Notes: a model not told the origin generated them from the sequence alone. A stretch of DNA of 64,000 nt from Monoplex corrugatus (GCA_030674185.1 JAPXFY010000012.1:1604874-1668873); one strand, 5' to 3'; positions 1-25,385 are shown, numbered from the stretch's first letter. A program made the numbers and translations.

Positions 1-1152
1 CACACTGGCAGACATCATTTCTGCCAGCATAAAACATCTAGTCATCACTCTGGCAGACATTATTTCTGCCAGCATAAAACATCCAGTCATCACACTAACA
101 GACATCATTTCTGCCAGCATAAAACATCTAGTCATCACTCTGGCAGACATTATTTCTGCCAGCATAAAACATCCAGTCATCACACTAACAGACATCATTT
201 CTGCCAGCATAAAACATCTAGTCATCACTCTGGCAGACATTATTTCTGCCAGCATAAAACATCCAGTCATCACACTAACAGACATCATTTCTGCCAGCAT
301 AAAACATCTAGTCATCACTCTGGCAGACATTATTTCTGCCAGCATAAAACATCTAGTCATCACTCTGGCAGACATCATTTCTGCCAGCATAAAACATCCA
401 GTCATCACACTAACAGACATCATTTCTGCCAGCATAAAACATCCAGTCATCACACTAACAGACATCATTTCTGCCAGCATAAAACATCCAGTCATCACAC
501 TAACAGACATCATTTCTGCCAGCATAAAACATCTAGTCATCACACTGGCAGACATTATTTCTGCCAGCATAAAACATCCTTTCATCACACTGGCAACATC
601 ATTTCTGCCAGCACAAAACATCCTTTTTATCACACTGGCAGATATGATTTCTGCCAGCATAAAACATATCCTTTTATCTCACTGGCAGAACAATGTCTGC
701 CAGCATAAAACATATCCTTTTATCTCACTGGCAGAACAATGTCTGCCAGCATAAAATATATCCTGTTATTACATTGGTAGACATTATTTCTGCCAGCATA
801 AAACATATCCTGTCATCACACCGGCAGACATTATTTCTGCCAGGATAAACATATCCTGTCATCACACCGGCAGACATTATTTCTGCCAGGATAAACATGC
901 CTTGTTATCACACCGGCAGACATTATTTCTGCCAGGATAAACATGCCTTGTTATCACACCGGCAGATATTATTTCTGCCAGGATAAACATACCCTGTCAT
1001 CAAACTGGCAGATATCATTTCTGCCAGGATAAACATACCCTGTCATCAAACTGGCAGATATTATTTCTGCCAGGATAAACATACCCTGTCATCAAACTGG
1101 CAGATATCATTTCTGCCAACATAAAACACCAGTCATCACACTGGCAGACATG
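1..1152. repeat. 45-bp minisatellite with a hairpin in each unit
   Basis: About 25 tandem units of 45-46 bp, cut by the left window edge. Each unit holds the inverted repeat CTGGCAGA, a 7-nt spacer, then TCTGCCAG, followed by an A-rich linker and GTCAT. From about 46 to 360 two unit types alternate (CACTCTGGCAG and CACACTAACAG), giving a 90-bp higher-order repeat; the second type has lost the left hairpin arm. Units drift in sequence to the right of 560. No coding potential was accepted. It probably lies in the last intron of RSPH9, whose final exon was not found in the window. Confidence 0.95.
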
Positions 1153-1255
1153 TTTTCAGTTTCAGTAACAGTTCGTCAAGATGGCGTCTCTCCAATGGAA
1201 TAAATTGCACAAGCAATGATGCTACAGGTGTTATGTGATGGTTAAGAAAAAAGTC

Positions 1256-2131
1256 TGAGACAGCAAAACAGAGAGTGAAAGAGAAAGTGAGTAACTTGCA
1301 GACAGCAAAACACAGAGTGAAAGAGAAAGTGAGTAACTTGCAGACAGCAAAACACAGAGTGAAAGAGAAAGAGAGTAACTTGCAGACAGCAAAACACAGA
1401 GTGAAAGAGAAAGTGAGTAACATGCAGACAGCAAAACACAGAGTGAAAGAGAAAGTGAGTAACTTGCAGACAGCAAAACACAGAGTGAAAGAGAAAGTGA
1501 GTAACTTGCAGACAGCAAAACACAGAGTGAAAGAGAAAGTGAGTAACTTGCAGACAGCAAAACACAGAGTGAAAGAGAAAGTGAGTAACTTGCAGACAGC
1601 AAAACACAGAGTGAAAGAGAAAGTGAGTAACTTGCAGACAGCAAAACACAGAGTGAAAGAGAAAGTGAGTAACTTGCAGACAGCAAAACACAGAGTGAAA
1701 GACAAAGTGAGTAACTTGCAGACAGCAAAACACAGAGTGAAAGAGAAAGTGAGTAACATGCAGACAGCAAAACACAGAGTGAAAGACAAAGTGAGTAACA
1801 GACAGACAGCAAAACACAGAGTGAAAGAAAAGTGAGTAACATACAGACAGCAAAACACAGAGTGAAAGACAAAGTGAGTAACATGCAGACAGCAAAACAC
1901 AGAGTGAAAGACAAAGTGAGTAACATACAGACAGCAAAACACAGAGTGAAAGACAAAGTGAGTAACATACAGACAGCAAAACACAGAGTGAAAGAGAAAG
2001 AGAGTAACATGCAGACAGCAAAACACGAGTGAAAGACAAAGTGAGTAACATACAGACAGCAAAACACAGAGTGAAAGACAAAGTGAGTAACATACAGACA
2101 GCAAAACACAGAGTGAAAGAGAGTAACATAC
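1256..2131. repeat. 42-bp minisatellite
   Basis: About 21 tandem units of 42 bp, beginning CAGACAGCAAAACACAGAGT and rich in GAAAG/GTGAGT. Because 42 is a multiple of three, frames stay open on both strands; on the plus strand they read as a 14-residue K/E/V/S/N/Q repeat. I read it as non-coding: all three minus frames are open as well, and single-base indels (near 1829 and 2027) break the plus frame. Confidence 0.93.
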
Positions 2132-2165
2132 AGAGGGAAAGGAGAAAGAGAAGAGAAAAAGCATC

Positions 2166-2166
<1 letters not shown>

Positions 2167-2207
<41 letters not shown>

Positions 2208-2208
2208 T

Positions 2209-2261
<53 letters not shown>

Positions 2262-2265
2262 TGTG
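2167..2265. repeat. (TG)n microsatellite
   Basis: A nearly pure TG dinucleotide tract interrupted by three TGG steps, directly after the 42-bp array. Confidence 0.95.
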
Positions 2266-2269
2266 ACAG

Positions 2270-2425
2270 AGAGAGGACAATGGCTTGGGTCAGGGGTCAC
2301 ACCCCCACCCCCCTCCTGTCTTCACAGTTAGGGAAGGGAGAGGAGATGGACACTGCCCTCATAGAAAGTTGAAGTCTCTACCATCTCACTCTCTTATGAC
2401 ATCAGGGTTGTAGGACAACTTACTT
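2270..2425 (+). mobile_element. SINE body fragment
   Basis: Shares phrases in the same order with the fuller SINE near 23870-24205: a C-rich stretch, GGGAAGG, AGGGAGAGGAG, a CACTGCCCTCATA-like block, then GTCTCTACCA. Only the body is present; the tRNA-like head is missing. About 170 bp to its right (to 2600) is unique sequence with no feature seen. Confidence 0.55.
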
Positions 2426-2599
2426 TCCCTAACAGTTAACAAGAAACACCTGAGAGTTCTGGATGGGACCAGAGCACAAATGCCTCACCACTTTGGGCAA
2501 TCACCTCCCAAGCTCCAACACCACACAACACCATTTCATCAACCATCGTGTGGCATTGGGACTTGACAGGTGACAATCTTACTTTACCTAACACTGTCT

Positions 2600-2884
2600 A
2601 GTGGTGATGGACTGTCCCACTGTCCAATGACAATGGTCCTTAAGTAGCTGGTGTAGTGGTGATGGACTGTCCCACTGATCTCATGACAATGGTCCTTAAG
2701 TAGCTGGTGTAGTGGTGATGGACTGTCCCACTGATCTCAATGACAGCGGTCCTAAAGTAGCTGGTGTAGTGGTGATGGACTGTCCCACTGATTTCAATGA
2801 CAACGGTCCTAAGTAGCTGGTGTAGTGGTGATGGACTGTCCCACTGATCTCAATGACAACGGTCCTTAAGTAGCTGGTGTAGGT
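2600..2884. repeat. 57-bp minisatellite, about 5 units
   Basis: Five units of about 57 bp, each with GTAGCTGGTGTAGTGGTGAT then GGACTGTCCCACTGAT. The open minus-strand frame across it (2696-2890) is a by-product of the unit length. Confidence 0.92.
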
Positions 2885-2903
2885 CTTCATGTGGGATACT
2901 AGA

Positions 2904-3318
2904 CTTTTCGCTTTCCACGCACTAAGCTCAATACCTATGGTCCACGAGCCTTCTCTGTTTCTGGTCCACTCTCCTGGAACAAACTTCCTCTCTCAGTCCG
3001 TCAGCAACCTACTTTTGTCTCCTTCAAGTCTGCTCTCAAAACTCACCTTTTCTCCTCTGCATGAAATCCTGACCTCACTCATCCCTCTGCAGCCTGTCTC
3101 CGCTCGGAGTGGAATCACATTGTAATATAATTTGTATATAATATGCTCTCTATAATTTTCCATTGCTTTTTTCTTTTTCCCCATTTATAGCCATGTGTGA
3201 GTGTGTGTGTGCATGTGTGTGCGCGCGTGCGTATGTGTATGTTCAGCGCTTAGATTTGATTTCTATCAAGATTTTGCGCTATATAAATATTGTAATTATT
3301 ATTATTATTATTATTATA
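2904..3318 (+). mobile_element. CR1/L2-like LINE 3' end, copy A
   Basis: 5'-truncated copy covering the last ~60 codons of the reverse-transcriptase ORF (the FSVSGPLSWNKLPLSVRQQP region, frame-broken), the 3' UTR with an internal TG tract (3193-3245), and the 3' tail with the stem AGCGC/GCGCT and a terminal (ATT)n. It is nearly collinear with copies at 7503, 14420 and, inverted, 18690. It lies in the presumed last intron of RSPH9, in the opposite orientation. The next 390 bp, to 3709, hold no recognisable feature. Confidence 0.85.
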
Positions 3319-3709
3319 AGACCAGTACTGGAGGTACACATGTTAAGGCACTGCATGGGTAAGACTTCTCCTGCCTTAGGTCCTGCTTCAACCCGTCTCT
3401 CTTCTGTTGAACTGCAACTGTTCTGTGCCGTTCAAATGTGACTGTGGCCTGTGTGGATCACCATGTAACTATGTTGTAGCTAATGTCTTCTCAGTTAGTG
3501 GCGTTGATGCCACAGCTGATGAAGCTGACCTTCAGAGTGTCCTTGTATCTCTGTAGCGGTCTACCTCAGTGACAATGTCCTTGTTTCCGCTCTCCATACA
3601 GGAACATCTTATGGAAATGCTTGTCCTCCACAGAGACAACATGTCCTCTCCAACAAAACTGACAACAATGACACAGCACTGTAATAGACGTCACAGTAAA
3701 ATTACCCAC

Positions 3710-3856
3710 CTCTTGGGATGTCCTCCTCCAGATTGTCCATGCAGTCGATGGCCTTGTCCAGGTTGGCTCGCTGCAGCAAGGACTTTTGATTCAGCACAGC
3801 CGGCTCTCGGAAATGCACGTAGTTACACAGTTTGGCCGACTCTGACACACTCAGAC
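3710..3856 (-). CDS. RSPH9: RSPH9 exon 4
   Basis: 147 nt between TGTGCAG| and AAGAG|GTGGGT. It encodes GLSVSESAKLCNYVHFREP, then LLQRANLDKAID, DNLEEDIPRG. The alternative donor four bases on (GTAATT) would change the phase and is disfavoured by family alignment, where a split Gly codon sits here. Confidence 0.92.
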
Positions 3857-4551
3857 CTGCACATATCCACATGTTTTCTTCATAAAGCAATAGCACAATA
3901 TCAAATATGCACATTAAACACATACTATTCTTCATAAAGCAATAGCACAACATCAAATATGCACATTAAACACATACTATTCTTCATAAAGCAATAGCAC
4001 AACATCAAATATGCACATTAAACACATACTCTTCTTCATAAAGCAATAGCACAATATCAAATATGCACATTAAACACATACTGTAAGTCATGTTTCTCTG
4101 TCAGATTATCACTGTGGTGTCGTGTACCAGTCAAACTCCTTTGTAAATTGATCGGTAGTTTGTTCCAAATGTATCACAGAGTAATTCATGTGTGAATGAT
4201 CTGTGATACTGTAGCTGGCACATGTTCTTGACATGCAAATTATAGATTTGTAAAAAGAAAATAAAGACTACAGCCAATAGAAAAAGTCACCTTCAAAACT
4301 TCTGTTGCAGCACACCTCTCCTGTGGGTGTCCTGATGAAAGAAGCCCTGGGCACGATCCAGGCATCCCTGTCAATTTCTGAAATAACAGAGGTCAGTCGG
4401 TCCTCTTCCTTGATGGTGATCTGTCACACCACACAAAAATAACAAACGGTCAACTAAGCATTTTCTATTTGATATAACAATAATACAAACAATAACTGCA
4501 CATTTCACCAAGCAGAAAAGACTTACAATTTACACCTTCATCATAAATCAT

Positions 4552-4621
<70 letters not shown>

Positions 4622-4730
4622 CCCACATGGAAAACACACATGCACACATGGGAGCACACACACCCATATGCATGCATGGATGCATATGGATGCACACATA
4701 CATGTACATGCTTGGGTGCTCTCACACATG

Positions 4731-4805
<75 letters not shown>

Positions 4806-5106
4806 CACACACACCACACAACCACACATGCGACAACTAAACACAACCACACATGCGACATACACAGGTACATAAAGTGAAACATGCACATATATGTACA
4901 GACTGACACATACATGATACATACACACTCAGACACACTCACATCCACCCACCCACACCCACACACCCACACACTCAGACACACTCAGACCCACCACACA
5001 CCCACACACTCAGACACACTCAGACCCACCCACACCCACACACTCAGACACACTCACACCCACCCACCCACACCCACACACCCACACACTCAGATACACT
5101 CACTCA

Positions 5107-5160
<54 letters not shown>

Positions 5161-6710
5161 TTTAAACTGACCGTTTCCTCTTCCTCTGTGGCTTCCTCGC
5201 CCTCTCCCACCTTCTTGGTGGTGACATGTTCATACTCATAGGACGGGTCCCCAGTGAAACGTCCCTTAGCCAACTTGCTCTGAGTGCGCATGGCCTCTGT
5301 GGCTGGTGGTAGTAATGCCCAGTTTACACAGTCCTTGCTGCTCACACATCACTCAAAAGTATGACTTATCTGTAACTATCATATCAGACTCAACATGAAG
5401 ACTACACACCAAATGCATGAAAATTATTCATGTCCATTTCTTTTGTCACAGTGGACTTATCATGTGAAACTCAGGCTACTCTCCCTTTCCAGAGCACATT
5501 GCCGCAGTGCAGCGTACATATTACATTGCTCATTTTCAGTACTTCTGTACAAAATGCAATGCTTACAATATTTATTGCAGTAAAAGAATTGTTTCCAAAT
5601 ATTTTCTTGATTTAACTTTGTTTTCATTCATTTTAAAGAAAAAAGATATGCATTTTTAGCAATGCATAGTTACACACGCGTCACAAAACTTAAAACTTCA
5701 ACACATACATGAAAGTCATCAGTGGTTCTAACAAGACACATACAATGATATACCTACTTATAGAATGTGATCATTCTACAAAACACATCAACATGCATGG
5801 GTAAGTTCCAATTTCAGTTTCACTTTCAGTTTCAATCTCTCAATATGATGTCTTCACATTCAGAATGAATTCCATATGCACTAATGTCACATGTGCCATG
5901 CGATGGAGAAAATCCAGACTGATCATGGCACAAGCTTTAAGCCTGCCATAAACCCATCAGCTGGCCAGGTCCTGAGGTCCTACCTAGCTGATGTGCATGT
6001 GTGGTTTGGGGGGGGGGGGGGGGGAGGATGTTACCATTTTTTTTTATCTTATAGTTATACTAGTTTTGTAATTTGCATCAGTCTATCACTGGAACAATCT
6101 TGGTTACATGTAAATGACATGCGTTTTTGTGTACCTTACCTTCAAAGAACAGAACAAACAAACAAAATAAATAAGTAAATAAAGGAGAGAATGAAAACAC
6201 AACTACTGAACTAGTCACTCAGTATAAAATTGTCTCACATCACAGACAGCCCCCCCCCCCCCCCCCCGGTCAATGCACAAAGCCTACTCAATCTATCAAC
6301 AATATTAAAACAATAGCTCTTCAATATGGCCCCTCCAGACTGTCATCAACTTCTGAGGAAAAACAAAGGAATAAGTAAATACATGAATAAAAGAACAGGT
6401 AGATAAATAAATAGAAACGAGAAAAAAACAAATAACAGTAAACGCATTCACACACACAGTTAATTATTGTCTCCACAACAAACCTGTAGAATGTTTTCCT
6501 TCCAGCAAACTCATCTCGATTGACCCCCTCGGCGATGTAATAGTCATCCTTGACACCGAAAATCTTGCCCCAAAAGTACACACGGTTGAACTTGTTTTCA
6601 TTTTGAAGAATCACCAACGATGTTTGCAATGCTGCCTTTTGCTCCGGACTGAGAATCAGACCACTACTACCTAAGTAGTCAATGTTCAGGTGAAGACCAA
6701 CAGCATCCAT
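3710..6710 (-). CDS. RSPH9: Radial spoke head protein 9 (four exons, 3' end missing)
   Basis: Component of the radial spoke head in 9+2 motile cilia and flagella, where spokes relay signals from the central pair to the outer doublets. Coding exons join(6484-6710, 5172-5337, 4291-4420, 3710-3856), minus strand, give 223 codons plus one base. All junctions have GT donors and AG acceptors with matching phase. Family blocks in order: LGSSGLILSPEQKAAL and FWGKIFGVKDDYYIAEG (exon 1), WALLPPATEAM and GRFTGDPSYEYEHV (exon 2), EEDRLTSVISEID with the IVPRASFIRTP block (exon 3), SAKLCNYVHFREP and DCMDNLEEDIPRG (exon 4). The vertebrate protein is about 276 residues, so a final exon of about 50 residues ending near GTGEKN is absent; scanning 1-3700 found nothing like it, so it should lie left of the window. 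The start is the ATG at 6710, the only Met near the family start, 264 bp from the divergent NUDT22 start. Confidence 0.95.
3875..4082. repeat. 52-bp minisatellite in RSPH9 intron 3
   Basis: Four units of 52 bp with CATAAAGCAATAGCACAA and ATGCACATTAAACACATACT. It starts less than 20 bp from the exon 4 acceptor, so the branch point and polypyrimidine region of that acceptor adjoin or overlap the array. Confidence 0.93.
4291..4420 (-). CDS. RSPH9: RSPH9 exon 3
   Basis: 130 nt between GTGACAG| and GAAG|GTGAC. It reads ITIKEEDRLTSVISEIDRD then AWIVPRASFIRTPTGEVC and NRSFE, and is too short and acceptor-led to stand out as an isolated open frame. Phase 0 in, phase 1 out. Confidence 0.94.
4549..5158. 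repeat. Compound CA-rich tract in RSPH9 intron 2
   Basis: Pure (CA)n blocks (4549-4620, about 4735-4803, 5108-5156) are joined by CA-derived stretches with CACTCAGACACACTCA-type 20-40 bp repeats at 4925-5105. It fills most of intron 2 and ends about 14 bp from exon 2. Confidence 0.95.
5172..5337 (-). CDS. RSPH9: RSPH9 exon 2
   Basis: 166 nt. The acceptor GAGCAG|C was chosen because it restores the phase from exon 1; the donor is ACG|GTCAGT. It encodes the PPATEAM and GDPSYEYEH blocks and ends in a Glu-rich stretch. A long CA tract starts about 15 nt past the donor. Confidence 0.94.
5338..6483. other. RSPH9 intron 1, no gene
   Basis: AT-rich unique intron sequence. It contains a poly-G run near 6007-6023, a poly-C run near 6250-6267 and A/T-rich low-complexity stretches at 6150-6190 and 6360-6440. 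No exon or repeat family was recognised. Confidence 0.7.
6484..6710 (-). CDS. RSPH9: RSPH9 exon 1
   Basis: 227 nt, codons 1-75 plus two bases. It begins MDAVGLHLNIDYLG and ends RKTFY followed by AG|GTTTGT. The split codon completes as Ser with the C that opens exon 2, giving FYSKDCVNW, which matches the family at this junction. Confidence 0.95.
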
Positions 6711-6974
6711 AATTATCCGTTAGATTTCTGAAAAATAACGGAGATAAACGCGCACGACTTGATGTTTTTGCTTATCAGTGTACTAGCTGTTGCTAGGTGG
6801 GTGGGCATGCGCTGTGGATAACATCCGCCTGCTATGTTTACTTCCGACTCCGCCACGTTTTGACAGCGGCGACAACACGGTCCAATGGTTAACAGTTGTA
6901 TTCACGCATCAGCGATCATTTCATTCTTTTCGCGTCGTAAGCGTAACCGGTACTGAATCTTCTACGCAAGCAAG
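6711..6974. promoter_or_regulatory. Bidirectional promoter between RSPH9 and NUDT22
   Basis: 264 bp separate the two divergent start codons, including both 5' UTRs. The stretch is CpG-rich compared with its surroundings (several CG per 20 bp near 6840-6960) and carries a CCAAT box (6882-6886), an ETS-type ACTTCCG (6840-6846) and GTTGCTAGG (6789-6797), one half-site of the RFX X-box motif found at many cilia genes. No TATA box was seen. The motif assignments are by eye; the shared-promoter role is inferred from spacing. Confidence 0.7.
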
Positions 6975-21366
<14,392 letters not shown>

Positions 21367-21830
21367 CCGCGGGGCGGCCATAGTGGGGACTGATATACTT
21401 GTTGGTTGCTACGCTTTACTCTGTACACAGTTGTTGACCTACATGTAGACAGTGACACGTGCACACATTGGCCTCAAATGACAGGGACCATGTTGTTATA
21501 TGTTTAACACACAAACACAAAATTGTCATAAAACACTGAAAAATGTCATAAAAGATATTGAAATAAAAACTTCTCACTAGATCTCACATCTGTTTAACGC
21601 ACAAACACAAAATTGTCATAAAACACAGAAAAATGTCATAAAAGATATTGAAATAAAAACTTCTCACTAGATCTCACATCTGTTTAACGCACAAACACAA
21701 AATTGTCATAAAACATATTGAAATAGAAACTTCTCACTAGATGTCACATCTGTTTAATGCACAAACACAAAATTGTCACAAAACATATTGAAATAGAAAC
21801 TTCTCACTAGATCAGGTTATTCATGAAATA
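21367..21830 (+). other. NUDT22 3' UTR and repeated poly(A)-signal unit
   Basis: After the stop, about 130 bp of unique sequence leads into a roughly 90-bp unit beginning TGTTTAACRCACAAACACAA, present in about 3.5 copies from 21500 to 21815. The first two copies carry AATAAA (first at 21562-21567); the later, shortened copies read AATAGA. The first AATAAA is the likely poly(A) signal. Confidence 0.7.
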
Positions 21831-22204
21831 GAGTGACCAATAATCTTAATGTTCCCATTAATTTGTATGTTGCCAATGATAATGGAGGGACCACACTCTT
21901 TGTTCCTGACACAGCCAAACTCACTTCCTTGTCTTCAAATACAATTTTTCTTCACAGGATGACAGTGACAGCAAGAGGGTTAACTTCAAGTCTAGCAGGA
22001 AACACAGCAGGGAAGGGAGATAATGGATTCAGATTTTTTATGGGTTTATGCATTGCAGCTCTTATGTCCAATTGTGTACAAGTCGCTTTTTACATGTATG
22101 CCTTACCAAGGATTGTGCTTTTAACCCTGGGGCAGACCACAGTTTTAACTACCACTGTGCCATAGTCTGGGGCCTATGTTCAAATGTAGGGCTTGTTGTG
22201 TAAT

Positions 22205-22505
22205 GATTTGGGATCTTATCCATCACATGGCATCTGTGACGTCAGTGCATATGGAGTTTGTTCCCAACACGGAGACGTCTTAAGAAACAAAGTGAAAATG
22301 CTGATTTTTACCCTGCTACGTCAGCAGCCCTACTGTGTTTCTGGGGATGTTTGGAATCTGGAGTTTGTTCAAGAGGGATTCATCACACTCGGGGCACCCC
22401 ATACACACTCCGTCCAAATCTGCCAACAATCATCTGGAGCAAAACCCAATGTGTTGACAAAGTTTTAAAATGGAGAGGGAGAGGGACCCATGAAACAGTA
22501 AGCTG
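22205..22505. mobile_element. Dispersed SINE-like repeat
   Basis: Phrases such as CATCACATGGCATCTGTG, AGTGCATATGG and CAAATCTGCCA recur at 24823-25385, 36560-36650, 42095-42130 and 63510-63560, and in reverse complement (GGCAGATTTGGGTG) at 53572 and 62630. It looks like an old, diverged interspersed repeat; boundaries are uncertain. The 21830-22205 stretch before it is unique, with no gene seen. Confidence 0.5.
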
Positions 22506-22528
22506 ACACCAGCAGAATGACGGAAACA

Positions 22529-22721
22529 TTAACCCTTTGACTCCCGCACCCTGTCCACCAACAGCAAAAACTTAACCCTTTGATTTCCTCACCCTATCCA
22601 CCAGTTTCCTGCAGGAAGCTGGCAGATAGGGTGAGGGAATCAAAGAGTTAGGTTTTTGCTTTGCTAGCATGGTTGACAATGCAGGATGCTGGTGGACAGG
22701 GTGAGGGAGTCAAAGGATTAA
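22529..22721 (+). mobile_element. TTAA foldback MITE
   Basis: 193 bp from TTAACCCTTTGACTCC to CAAAGGATTAA. It has the inner palindrome CACCAGTTTCCTGCAGGAAG and the asymmetric right arm TTTGCTTTGCTAGCATGGTT. Confidence 0.9.
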
Positions 22722-22794
22722 AACGGGCAGCACACAGCCAGGTGTTGATGTTGTGGGCTGGTACGGAAGTGGAGATGTCAGGCCTTGAGTCCAC

Positions 22795-23672
22795 TGTTGA
22801 AAGGAGTTAGCAGTCTGCGTTGTGGTATTGGTGGACAGTAGTGATAATCCTGTTGTGTGGTGCAGTGACTGTTGACAGGAGTTAGCAGTCTGCGTTGTGG
22901 TATTGGTGGACAATAGTGATAATCCTGTTGTGTGGTGCAGTGACTGTTGACAGGAGTTAGCAGTCTGCGTGGTATTGGTGGACAATAGTGATAATCCTGT
23001 TGTGTGGTGCAGTGACTGTTGACAGGAGTTAGCAGTCTGCGTGGTATTGGTGGACAATAGTGATAATCCTGTCATGTGATGCAGTGACTGTTGACAGGAG
23101 TTAGCAGTCTGCGTGGTATTGTTGGACAGTAGTGATAATCCTGTTGTGTGGTGCAGTGACTGTTGACAGGAGTTAGCAGTCTGCGTGGTATTGGTGGACA
23201 GTAGTGATAATCCTGTTGTGTGGTGCAGTGACTGTTGACAGGAGTTAGCAGTCTGCGTGGTATTGGTGGACAGTAGTGATAATCCTGTTGTGTGGTGCAG
23301 TGACTGTTGACAGGAGTTAGCAGTCTGCGTGGTATTGGTGGACAATAGTGATAATCCTGTTGTGTGGTGCAGTGACTGTTGACAGGAGTTAGCAGTCTGC
23401 GTGGTATTGGTGGACAATAGTGATAATCCTGTTGTGTGGTGCAGTGACTGTTGACAGGAGTTAGCAGTCTGCGTGGTATTGGTGGACAGTAGTGATAATC
23501 CTGTTGTGTGGTGCAGTGACTGTTGACAGGAGTTAGCAGTCTGCGTGGTATTGGTGGACAATAGTGATAATCCTGTTGTGTGGTGCAGTGACTGTTGACA
23601 GGAGTTAGCAGTCTGCGTGGTATTGGTGGACAGTAGTGATAATCCTGTTGTGTGGTGCAGTGACTGTTGACA
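22795..23672. repeat. 72-bp minisatellite
   Basis: About 12 highly similar 72-bp units with GACTGTTGACAGGAGTTAGC, GTGGTATTGGTGGACA and GATAATCCTGTTGTGTGG. The 24-residue minus-strand repeat (NSCQQSLHHTTGLSLLSTNT) is an artefact of unit length. Confidence 0.96.
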
Positions 23673-23869
23673 GAGACTGGACAACATCTTGTAAGCAAGG
23701 GTCAGGGCTGCAGTCAGGTCATTGTTTCATTATATACCTACAGGTCAGTGACACAGGTCTGATTGGCACAGTGGTAAACCCCCGCCCTTCCTGTCCAACA
23801 GCAAGGGTTAAAATCTTCTTCTTTACTTCAGGGCCAGGCCGCATGTAGCAATAGATAACACCGTCCTTG

Positions 23870-24205
23870 TTTATTGTCTGATTCCTGCTGGTTGCCATGG
23901 AGCTTGGTGACCAATATGGTCACTGTCAGCCATGTCTCCTGTCACTCTCGTTCGTCATGGTGACATCGCTGCACTGTGTGTTCATGGGTTCGTGTCCCAC
24001 TCTGGGAATAACGTTGTGCTCATCATCTCCTGTCCCCCACCCCCACCCACCCCAACCCAGCTGTGGGTAGGTGCCTGGACCTGATCAGGGTTGGGGAAGG
24101 TAAAGCAGTGAGGGAGAGGAGGCAGGTACCACACTCATGATGTTGGCTCTGTGAAAACTTGAGATCTCTACCACATACAACTTCAGATTATGGGACAGTT
24201 TTTAC
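23870..24205 (+). mobile_element. tRNA-derived SINE
   Basis: The tRNA-like head has a box-B-like GGGTTCGTGTCCCAC near 23985-24000, followed by CTGGGAATAACG, a C-rich bridge, and the body GGTAAAGCAGTGAGGGAGAG, GGCTCTGTGAAAACTTGAG, ATCTCTACCAC. A body-only relative lies at 2270. Box A is degenerate. Confidence 0.7.
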
Positions 24206-24222
24206 CTGTAGTTAGTTCAATG

Positions 24223-24225
<3 letters not shown>

Positions 24226-24293
<68 letters not shown>

Positions 24294-24329
24294 ACCACCA
24301 CCACAACACACCACAACACACACCACACG

Positions 24330-24397
<68 letters not shown>
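24226..24397. repeat. (CA)n with a CCA-rich centre
   Basis: Two pure CA blocks around an ACCACCACCACAACAC core at 24291-24330. Confidence 0.95.
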
Positions 24398-24399
<2 letters not shown>

Positions 24400-24820
24400 T
24401 TACACTAGACAACACTAACAGACTTAAGCCTGTGAACGTGTAACAATGAAGCATTTTCCAGTCATCAATTCACTGCAATATAGTGAGAATTTGTATAAAT
24501 TTATTCAGAAAAGTGTATTTTTAGTGTTTATACAAAGAGAATGTCTGCCAGGACCATACAAAGAAACGGTTTTCTTTTATTTGCTTCTTGTCAACAATAT
24601 GTTCTCGGTGAACGTTCTCTTTATGAATATGAAAGCACACATAATGGCTTCTCTAGAGTTAAAGAATATATTTTCTGTACATTTTTCTTCCAGTTTCTTT
24701 TTCTGGTCTTTGCTTGGTGCTGTGTTTGTTGTTTAGATGTTGCCTCTACATTTTGTGGAGTTTAACTGTTAATAAGATACAGAGCCCACAGACTGGGTAC
24801 ATCCTGAGGACCTGGCCAGC
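24398..24820. other. Unique AT-rich stretch, no gene
   Basis: Open frames at 24446-24765 have no family signature and no splice context. Nothing was recognised. Confidence 0.6.
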
Positions 24821-24822
24821 TC

Positions 24823-25385
24823 ACGGGTTTATGTACACCATAAGGCTTGTGCATGGTCATCGATTTCACACAGTTTATGTACACCATAAGGCTGTGCCAT
24901 GGTCATCTGGATCTTCTCCATCACATGTTATGTACATCATAAGGCTTGTGCCATGGTCACTCTGATCTCTCCATCACAGGTTTATGTACACCATAAGGCT
25001 TGTGCCATGGTCACTCTGATCTTCTCCATCACAGGTTTATGTACACCATAAGGCTTGTGCCATGGTCACTCTGATCTTCTCCATCACAGGTTTATGTACA
25101 CCATAAGGCTTGTGCCATAGTCACTTGTCTCTCCATCCGTTTATGTACCTAAGCTTGGCATGGCACTTGATCTTCTCCATCACAGGTTTATGTACACCAT
25201 AAGCTGTCCTGTCCTGGGTCTTCCCATCACAGGTTTATGTACACATAGGCTTGTGCATAGTCATCTGATCTTCTCCATCACAGGTTTATGTACATCATAA
25301 GGCTTGTGCCATGGTCACTCTGGATCTTCTCCATCACATGTTGTACATCAAAGGCTGGCATGGTCTTGATCTCTCCATCACGGAC
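24823..25385. repeat. 55-bp minisatellite, degraded to the right
   Basis: About 10 units with GTTTATGTACACCATAAGGC, TTGTGCCATGGTCAC and CTTCTCCATCACAG. From about 25120 on, units contain many one-base deletions (for example CACATAGGC, CCATCCG), which suggests noisy consensus. The unit shares CTTCTCCATCACA with the dispersed repeat at 22205 and 63510, a possible seed. Confidence 0.88.

Noticed and set aside
1..1152. CRISPR-like array
   Set aside because: Repeats and spacers are not distinct (the whole 45-bp unit repeats), no cas genes, and the DNA is eukaryotic with spliced genes.
1275..1835. K/E-rich 14-residue repeat protein
   Set aside because: The 42-bp unit is open in four frames; the frame ends at a one-base indel and there is no conserved flank.
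1..3709. The missing last exon of RSPH9
   Set aside because: Scanned the minus strand for the family tail (GTGEKN...DLPFML) and found nothing, so it is placed outside the window.
22710..23687. 325-codon NSCQQSLHHTTGLSLLSTNT repeat protein
   Set aside because: The 72-bp unit length explains the frame; another frame is also open.
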